From Piper betle (lineage: Eukaryota; Streptophyta; Magnoliopsida; Piperales; Piperaceae): a stretch of 64,000 bases of DNA. This document shows positions 36,113 through 47,291 of the stretch, one piece after another (the first letter of the stretch is position 1; every line of letters begins with the position of its first letter). The position numbers and the translations under genes were made by a program. The DNA lies in the NCBI GenBank assembly GCA_033002965.1, contig JAURVB010014833.1:1-64000 (forward strand). Reading direction: 5' to 3'. The notes below the pieces were generated by a model. That model was given only the letters and a program-made list of their open reading frames with translations. It was not told the DNA's origin and did no database searches.

Positions 36113-39100
36113 ATGGCAGCTAATTTGAGATCTTATGGTCAGGTTATTATTTGGGTGGTTTCTGTTTTGGTGTCTTGCTGTTGTTGTCAACACCATGTAG
36201 TTCACTCCACGGAACATTTGCAAGAGTTTACAGGCATCTCCGACTTCAAGATTTTGAACAGGAGAGTTTTACTCGAGTGCCCAGATCCAAATCCATACTT
36301 GCAAATCAATATAAGCTCCAGTTCTGGGACTCTCTCGGACGAGGAGAATGTCACGGTGAATGTTACCGGCGTCCTTGTTCCGGCTGATTCCGACTGGGTC
36401 GGCATGATATCACCTTCCGATTCTGAGTAAGTTTAAACCACCTTCTTCACCTTATCTAGCCCTTATCTCAGCTAGCTTAAAATGGGAATGATGATTTTTT
36501 TACTTTATCGTCGCTTATATTATATGAACATTGTCGAAGAATTAGCAACATTAGGACCATCTACGCGGCAAAGTATTTATTACCAATGGAGTCTAGTTTG
36601 CTTCTGCATGCATGAAGAAATAGATGAGATGGATAACTTCATTAAAATACAAATTTTACAGCTCCTAATTATTTGGTTCATTTAATTTCGACTGCAGCAT
36701 TTCTGCTTGCCCTCAAAACACAGTGCTATACAAGCAAACAGGGGACTTCACTGATCTTCCTCTCCTATGCCACTATCCTGTCAAGGTAATCATCTTTGCA
36801 CTCTATCCCACCTTCAAACAAATCAAATTAGTGCCTAAAACTAAATTGTACAAGCAAAATTACCCATTAATCTACCATTGGAATAGGCACAATATCTGAA
36901 CAACGACCCAGGATACTTAAATTGCGAACACCAGCAGTGCCAAAAGTATGTTGGGGGACAGTGTGTGCTGACTACATGCGGCGGTTCCGTTACATTTCAT
37001 GTCATCAACATCAGGACCGATGTCGAATTTGTGTTCTTCGGTGCAGGTTTTACCACCCCCTGCATCTTGAAACGATCCGATCCCATCAGCTTTGCAAACC
37101 CTCAAATGCCGTTGTACGCCCACCTCTCCAGCATAGATTCCACCGGCACATCGGTATGTGCAGTCACAAGCTCCATCATATCATGTATATAATTATCAAT
37201 TGGAGTGCTTTTTAATTATATATATGAGCTTTAAAACAAACCTACCTCTTCTTGCTCCCACCAAATTTGTTTGGCAGATGAGACTGACGTGGGTTAGCGG
37301 AAACAATGCACCCCAGCAGGTGCAGTATGGAGATGGAAGCTCAGAGACATCGCAGGTTTCAACCTTCACAAGAGACGATATGTGTAGTGAGTTTTTTTCC
37401 TTGTTTTTCTTCACTGGGCTTGTACTTGAGTTGTTTGTAATCATGGTATCGGCAAGGAAATCTTTAGGTGGAACATTGCCAAGCCCAGCCAAGGATTTTG
37501 GATGGCATGATCCAGGATACATTCACTCGGCCGTCATGACAGGCCTCCAACCATCGACTACATACTCCTACAAATATGGAAGGCAAGATTTCTACAATTC
37601 TCCTCCCCATGATGATGTTAACCAATGTTGTTTTTATCCAATCATGGCTAGAATAGAATCACCAAGATGTCAAATTGTCGCACAAAGTGTTCAAAATGGT
37701 ACGCTTGCAGTGCATGGAGGGTTTAAGGTGCTGACTCAGAATTTACAAATGTCATTGAACTAAACTCTAGACTAAAACAAAGCTAACATTTCACCTACAG
37801 TCCTTGTCGTTACCAAAATTGTGGCTTATCGGCTCCTTCCTTATGTTTGGTCTGTGGCAGTTATATCCTCCTATTACTAGCTCATAGTAACATCTCTCTA
37901 TGTATGGCTATCACATAATAATATTGCTCTGTTGAATATATTTGCAGCAATTCCGTTGGATGGAGTGATGAGATCCAGTTTAAGACTCCTCCGGCAGCTG
38001 GATCAGATGAGCTCCATTTCCTAGTATATGGCGACATGGGGAAGGCTCCCAGAGACCCATCTGCCGAACACTATATACAGGTCTTTTATCTTTACTTGAT
38101 ATCATTCCTCCTCTTATTAATAGATTGTGTTAGGTTCCCTTTCTGAATGAAGCTCATTGCCGTTTACGCCTTGTATGGGACCATGCAGCCGGGGTCAATA
38201 TCGGTGACAGATGCCATGGCCGACGAAGTTGAATCGGGCAACGTCGACTCGATTTTCCACATCGGGGACATTAGCTACGCCACTGGCTTCTTGGTGGAGT
38301 GGGATTACTTTCTTCACCTCATCACCCCTATCGCTTCTCGCGTCTCCTACATGACGGCTATAGGCAACCATGAAAGGTAGCAGTATCCTAGTGATATACT
38401 GATATATCTCACAGTTCAAACAAGCCGAGACACTAGATGGGCAATCTAAATATGTTTAACAACAAATTAAACAGAGACTATGAGGGCTCTGGATCCGTTT
38501 ACATAACACCTGACTCCGGGGTGAATGCGGTGTTGCCTATGAAACTTACTTCCCAATGCCAACACCAGGTAAGGACAAGCCATGGTATTCAATACAGCAA
38601 GCATCGGTGCATTTTAGTGTTATATCTACAGAACATGACTGGTCAGAGGGTTCCGAACAGGTAACATGAATTCAAACTGCTCAGCATGATTTCCTGCATG
38701 CTTAAATATTCAATCTCATTCTCGTATATGATTACTACAGTATCAGTGGATGAAAAGTGACCTTCAATCCGTGGATCGGAGAAGAACACCTTGGCTGGTA
38801 TTTACCGGGTAACACTCCTGATCCAAACTCCTCCCATTCAACCATAGTTGCGCTTACCATGTTATAGATGACCAAAGACGGTTGTTGAATGCGACTCTTG
38901 CTGCAGGCATCGACCCATGTATTCATCAGTCAGTAAAAGCTTCCTCCCTCCTGTAGACAAAGATTTTGTTGCCGCTGTTGAGCCCCTCCTGTTGGACAAC
39001 AAGGTATTTAACAAAGTAGTTGGTTCAAGTAGGACATTAAGGTTTCATGTCGGGATTCACATTTAAACCTTTGATGCACAAGCTCATAACCAATCTAACT

Positions 39101-39692
39101 GCCACGTTGTAAATTGTTTCTTCTGATTGTTCAGGTGGACCTGGCTCTTTTTGGGCATGTTCACAACTATGAAAGAACATGTGCAGTGTACCAAAATGAA
39201 TGCAAGTCCATGCCAATAAAGGATCAAGATGGAATCGACACTTACAGTCAAAGCAATTACAGTGCTCCAGTTCATGTCATCGTTGGAATGGCAGGCTTCA
39301 ACTTGGATGGTTTCTTAGACAGTGTAGGAATATCGCGTACTCATTCCCTTCCAAAAATAATTCAATACATAACAGCTGCATTTATATTTGACAACTGCGT
39401 TCACATAAAAACCTTTCTCTGCAGCCGGATAGCTGGAGCTTGTCCAGAGTTTCACAGTATGGATACACGAGAGTGCACGCAACAAGTGACAAAATAGAAC
39501 TCGAGGTCAGCTATTTAGCATTGTAGGCTATGTCTCACACTATAGAGATTTAGTCTGTTCAAAATGGAATGGTTTGAACACTCATTTTAACCATTTATTT
39601 AAGTTCTTTTAACTTTGTTTTCCCTTGTTCATATGCAGTTTGTCAACTCCAGAACAAAATCAGTTCAAGACCAATTCCGCATCACCAAATAA
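36113..39692 (+). CDS. Purple acid phosphatase-type nucleotide phosphodiesterase (PAP1/24/27 group), one-base frameshift
   Basis: Thirteen exons: 36113-36426, 36698-36785, 36887-37153, 37278-37386, 37468-37582, 37948-38080, 38189-38376, 38475-38660, 38741-38808, 38907-39003, 39135-39323, 39425-39505 and 39639-39692, about 629 residues. A signal peptide indicates a secreted metallo-phosphoesterase. All dinuclear-metal motifs are present: GDMG (exon 6), GDISYA and GNHE (exon 7), GHRPM (exon 10) and GHVHNYER (exon 11). The protein should therefore be competent even though relatives are often labelled probable inactive; a barley relative is a nucleotide pyrophosphatase/phosphodiesterase. Exon 8 has a break at the G4 run 38518-38521: the frame enters as GSGSVYITPDSG, and one added base restores ECGVAYETYFPMP through STEHDWSEGSEQ into exon 9. 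The exon 5 donor is GC (37583), a GC-AG intron; all other introns are GT-AG. Confidence 0.9.
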
Positions 39693-40303
39693 CTACTGGA
39701 ACCATTAGATATAGAAATTGTTGCAAAGAGTCCAAGAATGAAAGCCGTTATTTCACGTGGCACAGGCGCATGGTAAGAGGGGTGATCATCAATTAGCTCC
39801 ACAAAGTCAGTCATTTAGCTTTCCCTGATGTCATTGTTGCCTCTTGAAAATTACTTGTACGATAAGCTTCCAAGAGAAAATTGCAGACCATTAGCTGGGA
39901 ATTTTATCAATGTAACAGTGATAAGGTCTGCTTTCGATAGTATACTATTAAAATTCTACTCTGCCTACAAAAAATTTAAACAAGGCAAAAGGATAACTGA
40001 CCTGTTTGAAAATGTTGGGCGGGCAAGGTATTAAAAATTGCAGCATTTTACAGAAACAAAATCTGTGGCATCATACTTGCTCATTTTACGTCCTCTAATC
40101 CAGACATTTAATATGACGAACTGACAAGAGCAGGCTCACAAGTTTTGGTATTTTTTAATCACCTTATAGGGAGTGTCCAAATAAATTTTTTCCTAAACCA
40201 CATAAGGAGTCAACTCCTTTCACTGACAGCACAACAGTTTTCTCAACAAGATCATTAAAGCTCTAATCAGTGGAGATATTTGTTTACGAAGAGAGGCGAG
40301 GAA
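39693..40303. other. Space between convergent genes
   Basis: The phosphatase and RRM genes end tail to tail here, so this should hold both 3' UTRs. The ORF at 39828-40034 shows no recognisable domain. Nothing else is seen. Confidence 0.5.
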
Positions 40304-41718
40304 CTACAACAGGTCCGCCACGGACCTTGTCGAAGCATAGCTTATCCGTAGAGGCCTCCCTAGCAATGCCTACAAAAAATAGGAGGTAACAACAACACAC
40401 TTCTTCGCAAAATGATTTGTCCTTCAGAAAGTAAGCAAGAAAGTCAAACCTTTCCATCCATGGCCTCTTTTGCACACCGAGCATCAACATCCTCGGAAAA
40501 ATTTATGAATCCAAAACCTCTAGATCTCCCTGAATCTCGATCATATATTATTCTCACTGCCCAAGGATGGCATCCGTGAATTTTCAGCAAAATATATGCA
40601 GCAGAAGAGAAAAAAGGCTATAAATTTTAAGTAGCAAACACTACCATGTATGTTTTCACTCTAGCTAGTATTTATTAATATCGGGCAACCCAGGCAAGCC
40701 TCTTCATATGACACTTAGTCTCAGCTATCTACAATAGCCCAAGTTCACTGCTCAACCAAATGCATGCCACATTGAATGGTGTTGCAGAAGTAGGCATCAA
40801 AACCATCCATTACTCGTAAAACAGTAAAGTAGCATGGATTCAGAGTTCATACTTAGTGGTCGTACGACTGTGAATAATCCCTGATTGCAAATTCAACACC
40901 ACCATCGTGCTTTCATCCACCATCTACAAAGTCCTTAACTGCTATCTTCCTCAATAAACCTCCAAGTCCCATATGCAAGCCTGCATCTAGTTTTAGAGTA
41001 AGAGTTTCCAAACCTTCATCTTCATTTGGAGTATGAAAACAGTGTAGTTCTTTCTCTTCATCGTTTTATCATTTTATTAATTTATTAAATATTTCTTCTT
41101 CCGCACAACTATTCTCTGATTATTTTCTTATTATATAGATTTTCAATCACCCATCTTCAGTGCAGATGCAATGCCATCAAAAGTAGGGAAAATGCTCATT
41201 AATCATATAGAGGGTACTCTATTATTATCTTGTGCAGTAGATTATATGAAAAAAAACTTCCTTCAAAAATGTTATAAAACATTAGTTTATTATTGAATGG
41301 ATAGATCAAATTTTTACTTCAAAAGAAATATCGAAACTGAAAGATAATTTTATTGACATGAAGAGATGAATAAATAGAGAATGAAGACTGGTATGTCTCT
41401 GAATAAAGAGAGAAATCAGCACTTACCCTCAATTACTTCTCCAAAGGATGAAAATGCATCCTTCAAAGATTTCTCATCAACACTCCAGGAGAGACCTTTT
41501 ACAGCAGAAACATGGAAAAAAATAAATGGAAGGTCAGTAAAAGACCACCAGAAGACATTAAAAGAATGGACCATGAGAGAACAGGAGAGGATGTGGAGAC
41601 AGAAATAGATCACATAAATACCTCCAACAAAAAGTCTTCGTGAAGAAGGAGAGAATGGTAGAGCACAGTACCCACGCAGCCAAGCAGCAGAACAGAGTAA
41701 ACGCCCACTACTCAGCAT
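40304..41718 (-). CDS. Mitochondrial-type single-RRM RNA-binding protein
   Basis: Four coding exons on the minus strand (41718-41622, 41495-41427, 40556-40450 and 40369-40304), with consistent phase and GT-AG introns, give 112 residues. An Arg/Ser-containing presequence (MLSSGRLLCSAAWLRGY) suggests mitochondrial import. One RRM follows, with RNP2 LFVGGL (29-34) and RNP1 RGFGFINF (68-75). It ends soon after GRPLRISYA, with no glycine-rich tail. Short plant proteins of this kind belong to the mitochondrial GR-RBP/ORRM group that binds organelle RNA, some as editing factors; the exact role is inference. A noncoding first exon appears to end at 42897 (donor AAG|GTGCGC) and joins to 41760 through a 1.1-kb intron. 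A two-codon upstream ORF precedes the start. Confidence 0.85.
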
Positions 41719-41727
41719 AATAAAATT

Positions 41728-41736
41728 CAGCCCATC
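41728..41736 (-). promoter_or_regulatory. Minimal upstream ORF (ATG-GGC-TGA)
   Basis: In the leader of the RRM gene, nine bases before its start codon, the minus strand reads ATGGGCTGA. If the predicted 5' UTR exon is right, scanning ribosomes meet it first. It could dampen translation; seen directly, effect inferred. Confidence 0.45.
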
Positions 41737-41760
41737 CAGACAAGCTGCAGCAGCCAAAAC

Positions 41761-43010
41761 CTGAAAGAAAGGGGGTAAGTTGTTAATTCAATTAAAAAGG
41801 ATACCAGTCAAAAAATATGGGACGACATAGATTGACTTTTCAGTGCACAAAGTGGAACATTGAATTTGGCCAAATAAAATAACACTGTAAGGTTAGCTGA
41901 TGTGTGACGGACATGCTAGACAAGTAAATCATACTGATAAAGGTTGACAACATATTGCATTGCAATAGTACAGAGTAGCAGACATAACACATTTTGTACC
42001 AAATATAGGATTCAAAAAAAATAAAGATGGATAAATTAATCTTGGAAAATACGAAGGTGGAAATAGCATTCTTCAATGTTGTAATCTTTGAGCTGGTTTT
42101 TCAGTAGTTTTAAGGCAATCCTGAGCAGCAGTAAATTGAAAGAGAATTGGCAACATGACTAAGTTGCAGTTTCAGGAATGCTTCAACCGAAGGTTTTTAT
42201 GGAAAAACGCAGCCATCTAAAAGTCTTTAGTTCGGCATTGTCCATTAAGAATAAAAAAATATGACTTTAATTTTAAATGCATCGTCTCAAATTGAGGGAA
42301 TAAAAAATAGAGCGAGGCACTCTTGCATAGGAGTTGAGATGGCGTTCAAGTTATTCTCTTAAACATTGACTCGAGTTTCCCATTCTCGCCAACTGATCCT
42401 ATGACGAACCAGAACAAAAGAAATGAAATTCACAACAAAAACCAACATTTCAGCAAACGAAACAAACAAAGAGGAAAAGAGCAAATTGAGATCTAACTAT
42501 AATACAGTAAGCATTGATTCTGCATATATCAGTATTTGATGCAGCTACTAAATCAGCAACTCATAGTAAAATCATCATACCAACTAAATAAGATATCAAA
42601 AAATAAATTTGGCCTATAATATTGTCAAACTCGATACATAAACATCCACATAGTAATTATAACCACCATTATTATATATCACAAATTTCAAACAAGTGAA
42701 CGTCAAAGACTTCAACTTTGAGATATTCAAGCAAAAAAATCAAAGACTCCGGCATAAATACAACACAAGAATCAAATGCACATGCTTCGAAGCAGGAAGA
42801 AATAAAGGGACTGTTGCAAAAGTAAGCATCGAATATAAAATAGTCAAATACTCCATGAGACCATCCACGTAGTACTTGGGCAAAGGAGACGCGCACCTTC
42901 GGCGTCGGCCGAGATGGCGGCGACGGAGACGACCGGGTGAGGGAGGGGAAAGCCGGCGACCCAGAGGGTGGGACCGATATCCTGACTCTGCCGGTTCCGC
43001 TTTTCCCTTC
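41761..43010 (-). other. 5' UTR intron and promoter-proximal exon of RRM gene
   Basis: From 42897 to about 43000 the minus strand is CT/GC-rich and contains no ATG, ending in a good donor (GAAG|GTGCGC). The acceptor TTTCTTTCAG|G ends at 41761. The intervening 1136 bases are AT-rich with no gene. A leader intron of this kind is common in plant housekeeping genes. The transcription start is not determined. Confidence 0.55.
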
Positions 43011-43079
43011 TTACGTCAATCCGATTCGATTTAACTAACTTAAATTCTATTTGTTTATTAATTATTTCTTCTTCTCTTC

Positions 43080-43774
43080 TTTTTTTTTTTTTTGAGAAAA
43101 ATTAAACTACACATCTAATCTAATTTAAGATTTTTTTTTAATGAGTCCCGCGCAATAAAATTTATATGTATGAAAAGTAAAATATATAAGCAGAAAGTCG
43201 GTAAAAAAATTTTTTATTTATTTATATTTTTAGATATGCCGATTAATAAACATTCTAACATACATTTTTATCATAATTACTTTAATAATTAAAATAAAAT
43301 AGTTAAAAAATATTAGGTTGAATTAAAAAATTATAATAAACTTTATTATTTATTTTCTTATTTATCTACTTAGATTTTAAATTGTGAAATACACTAAATT
43401 ACTTTAAATAAAATGTGTAGTTCATATAAACTACATCAATTATCCCTGATGTACATAAACTCCCAAAATAAAATTATTACGAGAAAAGCTAAGGAAAACT
43501 ACACCTTTTATTTTAAGTTTATTTAACATGTCTATTATAAAAAGGTTTATATGTAAGAAAATTAGAATGCATAACTAGAACGTTAATAAATTTCTTTCTT
43601 TTTTTATACTAATATGACCTACTTTTTAGATTTTTTTTAAATATATTAATTTAAACACTTTAAACTTAAATTTTTTAAGTTTATTTTTGTATATTTTAAT
43701 TAGTAGAACCAACTAAATTGTTCTAAGTAGAAGTATAATATTGAACATGACTTTTTTTACTATTTTTATGTTAT
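43080..43774. repeat. AT-rich dispersed repeat, two units
   Basis: Contains CATAATTACTTTAATAATTAAAATAAA, TTAGGTTGAATTAAAAAATTATA and AGATTTTAAATTGTGAAATACACTAAATTACTTTAAATAAAA blocks matching the family at 30946-32178, plus a partial second unit near 43500-43740. No gene. Confidence 0.55.
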
Positions 43775-43779
43775 AAAAT

Positions 43780-46058
43780 TGTTCGGGCACGGGATCGTCC
43801 GCCCCCTCTTCGAATCGGTTCTTATGTGTGATTCGGGTTTAAAGGTTCGGTGGGACCGAGGCGCCCTTGCCGCGCAAAAAGATAATGCGATGAAAATAGA
43901 AACAGTAAAATGACACACAGGGAATTTTTTACGTGGTTCCTTAGGGTTCAACTTGAATCCCTAAGTCAGTACACGGTGAGATTAGTACTCACAATCCACT
44001 ATTTCTCCGTTACAAGTTACATAAAACAGTGAATTTTTGCCACCGGTAAATCAATTCGCCTAAGATCTTTGACTCCAATGCCAATATTTATCCCCTTCTA
44101 CTTTTTTTAAATCCTTAAAATGGCCTCACCAATGTGTCCAGAGCGTCCAAAACTAAGTGGGGTAGTATGTTTCGGCTCAATCCAAGATCTATAATGCCTT
44201 CAAATTATTTCTGGAAGAATAATACACTGAACCGGGCCGTTCTGGGTTGGTTTAAACCAAATAAATGCTGGACCGGACCGGATGGCGTGCGCGAGGCTTT
44301 CTTTCCTTTATGCGTACGCCAGTCTGCTTAGTGGTATACGGATGCGCCAACTCGAATCCGGGTCACAGGGCGGGTCTCGGACACGATCACGGTTCCGGGT
44401 CTGTTCGCGGGTCTAGCGGTCGTGGGGCAGATGGATCCGATCACGGCCTGGCAGGAAAGCGGACTCAGTCAGAGGTAAACGGGCACGACAGACCCGGCTA
44501 CGGCGTGACGCGGTGGCGATTTTGGGGGGCTCCGGCGGCGGCTTTTCCGGCGTCTGATGGTGGCGGAGTTCACCCAGAGCTGTATTTCTCAGAATGGTGA
44601 AGGTCTTGGCGGTGGTTCGACAGTCAGTGGTGGCTCCGGTTGGTCGGTCGGATGCCGGAAAGTTGGACACTTTTCTGCACTTTTGTGCTACGCTGCTCCG
44701 ATCGGTCACTTCTCAATTTTTTCCGGCGACCTCAGCGACGCAATCCGGCGGCTCTCGGAATGTTCTTGTGAGATCACTTCTCCATCTTCACTTGATATGA
44801 ACAAAAGGTCTGGAAACGACCGGCGGCGATCGAACAACGGCCGCGAAATCCAGCTCTCCGCGACTGTTTTCCGCTCTGTTTCTGCTTTTCCTTTGGTCGG
44901 ATGGGTCTCTTCGTGGCTTTTCTCCGGCGAGCTGCAATGGCGAACACCGGCGAAGCTCACTTTGGGTTTCGGGACCACTCCTCTGTCTTCACATTTCACT
45001 CACGGCGGCGCTGGGAATGGCCGGAGGTGGTCAGAAGACGGTGGTGAAACCTGGCTTTGCTGCTGTTACTGCTCTGTTTTCTATCTTTTCCTCTGGTCGG
45101 ATGGGTCTCTTCGTGGCTTTTCTCCGGCGACTGCAATGGCGAACACCGGGAAATCTCACTTTGGGTTTCGAGACCACTCCTCCGTCTTCACATTTCACTC
45201 CACGGCGGCGCTGGCAGCGGCCGTCACTGATCCGAAAAGAACCAGCGAAATCTGCTCTTCGTTGCTTTGTTTTCCGCCTTCTCCCTCCCTTTTCTGGTGG
45301 GGTGCTTCGTGGCGATTTCCCAGCGATGACAGGAGTCTCCGGCGGCAAGTCCTCGAGGCGTTGTGTAGGGGGCTCTTCAAGCTTCACGCCTGTGGTCTCA
45401 GACTGGTCCAATACAGCTAATGTTGCCCAAAGAATTGGACGTTGAACCTGCAAAACAGAGATGCTATCTTCTTCTTCATTGCCGGCAGGTTTGGGCACAG
45501 CTTTGGCTGGCGGCTTGGCTTTGAGGGAAGTGAGGGAACACTGGGAATGGAGAGAGGTCTTGGACGGACATTGGCGTTGGAGACCTTGCTTCACCGGTCT
45601 TCTCCTCTTCTCATGGCGATGGCGACAATTTTACAGCAATCTTTATTCCAGCATGTGCAACAGCAACAAGGTAGGTTTCATCTTCACGGCTATGGAAATG
45701 TTCTCTTTGGCAATGTTTCACAGAAAAGATGGCAGTGTGGTTGGCCAGGGGGTCGCCGGAGATAAATCTCTGGCGAGGGGCTCTTCCCCTGTTCTTTCTT
45801 CTATTTCTCTTCTTTTCAACGTACGAGCCCCCCTTTCTCAATACGTCGGGCTTCGTCTTTTATAGAGTTTTCCACGCTTCTTCTGTTTCGAGATTACGGG
45901 CGTGGGATCATAAATCGTCAGGATTTTCCACCCAAATTCTCTCCTTCAGTTTTGAATGACGGAGACTTTTTCTCTTGTAATATCCTCTGGCAGTCTTAGA
46001 ATAGCATGGACTAATTCTTCAGAAATAATACACGTGGCCGGATAAATACGTGCAAACA
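43780..46058 (-). mobile_element. Solo LTR, 2279 bp, AAAAT target duplication
   Basis: Begins TGTTCGGGCACG and ends GTGCAAACA, so it has TG...CA termini with TGTT/AACA inversion. It is bounded by exact 5-bp duplications AAAAT (43775-43779 and 46059-46063). On the minus strand, GAACCACGTAAAAAATTCCC lies near the terminus, a phrase I associate with the U5 side of Ty1/copia LTRs; minus orientation and copia type are inferences. The GC-rich interior with long open frames (for example 44557-45420) carries no domain and is LTR sequence, not a gene. An internal 200-bp tandem duplication is listed separately. Confidence 0.8.
44885..45240. repeat. 200-bp tandem duplication inside the solo LTR
   Basis: TTTGGTCGGATGGGTCTCTT near 44892 recurs as TCTGGTCGGATGGGTCTCTT 200 bases later. 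Both continue with CGTGGCTTTTCTCCGGCGA, CTGCAATGGCGAACACCGG, TCACTTTGGGTTTCG and CGGCGGCGCTGG. Copies differ by a few substitutions and one- or two-base gaps. Confidence 0.85.
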
Positions 46059-46063
46059 AAAAT

Positions 46064-47291
46064 ATTATAATTAATGTATAATATTGAGGTTCATATTGAG
46101 TTGAATCAAATTAAAGTTACTTATTAAAATTTGAGTTGAATTTTAACTCCAGACAAATCAAGTGTACTATTTAACAAATTAATTTGAGTTTGTTTGAATC
46201 CTTTTTTATCATTATCATGGGCACTTTTAGGAGAGAATAACATCCTTCTTATTTTAAGTACTCTATATGGCTTTATTTTTATTTTTAAAAAAACTAGGGA
46301 GTTTTGTTCATAATTAGTAATAGGAGGGCATTGGGTTGGTTTGGTTTACCAAATCAAACCGAATTTCTAATAAATAACTTGGTTCCAAAAATTTAGAACT
46401 ATACCGAATTGAATTTTTACCCAAATCAAATCAGACCAATATAATATGGTTTGATTTGAATAAAAAATCAAATTTAAATAAACAAAATAAAATATAATAA
46501 GATCTACAAGTCTAACATACTTCCCTCATCTCTAGACATGAGGGGAAAATCTCAAAGGCAACATCATCATATTCAGATAAACTATATATATATATAATTA
46601 TGATCTATTTAATTTAGTCACACATTTAATATTTATTAAGATAAGATCTTATTTATAAATGAGAATAAAATATAAATATATAATTTTACTTAACCACTTT
46701 TGAATATATGACTTAGCTTTAATTTAATCTAGTTTACCATCTAATATAAAATTATAAAATCCTATTTATAAGTATATATTTAATTTCAATTAACTATTTT
46801 GGAGAGATAATTTAGCCTTAGCCTGTGATCTTTTGTGGGCCCGCCATGTAGAATAAAAGAAAAAAAGTTAAAGTTTAGGGGTTTAATATATATATATATA
46901 TAAAGTCGGTTTAGACATTCGGGTCCGGTTCAGGGCGGTTTAAAACCAAATTTAAACTACTCCTTAAATTTATCCCATTACCCAAACCGAAAACCAAATC
47001 GATTTTTTGAAACCGAACCGAATTTAGTATTAGCCCGGGAGCGGTTATTTCGGTTATGCTCACCCCAACTCGGGCCATCCCATGGCAGTGCGGTACGTGG
47101 GCGTATGGACCCACGTGCTGAACAGTCTAGCCATGGCTTTAGGCGAAGTCGAACTAAACAATAAAAAACAGAAGAAAAGGGTAGAGGCGGCCGCGTTGGC
47201 ACCATTCCGTAGCGGCGAAGCAGCTGCTGCACCTACGTACTTTCCCTTCTCCGACACCTCCAACAGTTTCGCTTTACTCTCGCCGGCCGCC
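46064..47291. other. Intergenic region and ACP promoter side
   Basis: AT-rich, with two patches of simple interspersed phrases (TTTGGTTTACCAAATC near 46345; AACCGAACCGAATT near 47010) that look like decayed MITEs without clear ends. No TATA box was assigned for the ACP gene. Open frames upstream of 47292 continue into the ACP exon but look like leader sequence. Confidence 0.45.

Noticed and set aside
44557..45420. A 287-codon open frame that might be a gene
   Set aside because: It lies inside a solo LTR with exact AAAAT flanks, contains no recognisable domain, and spans a 200-bp tandem duplication.
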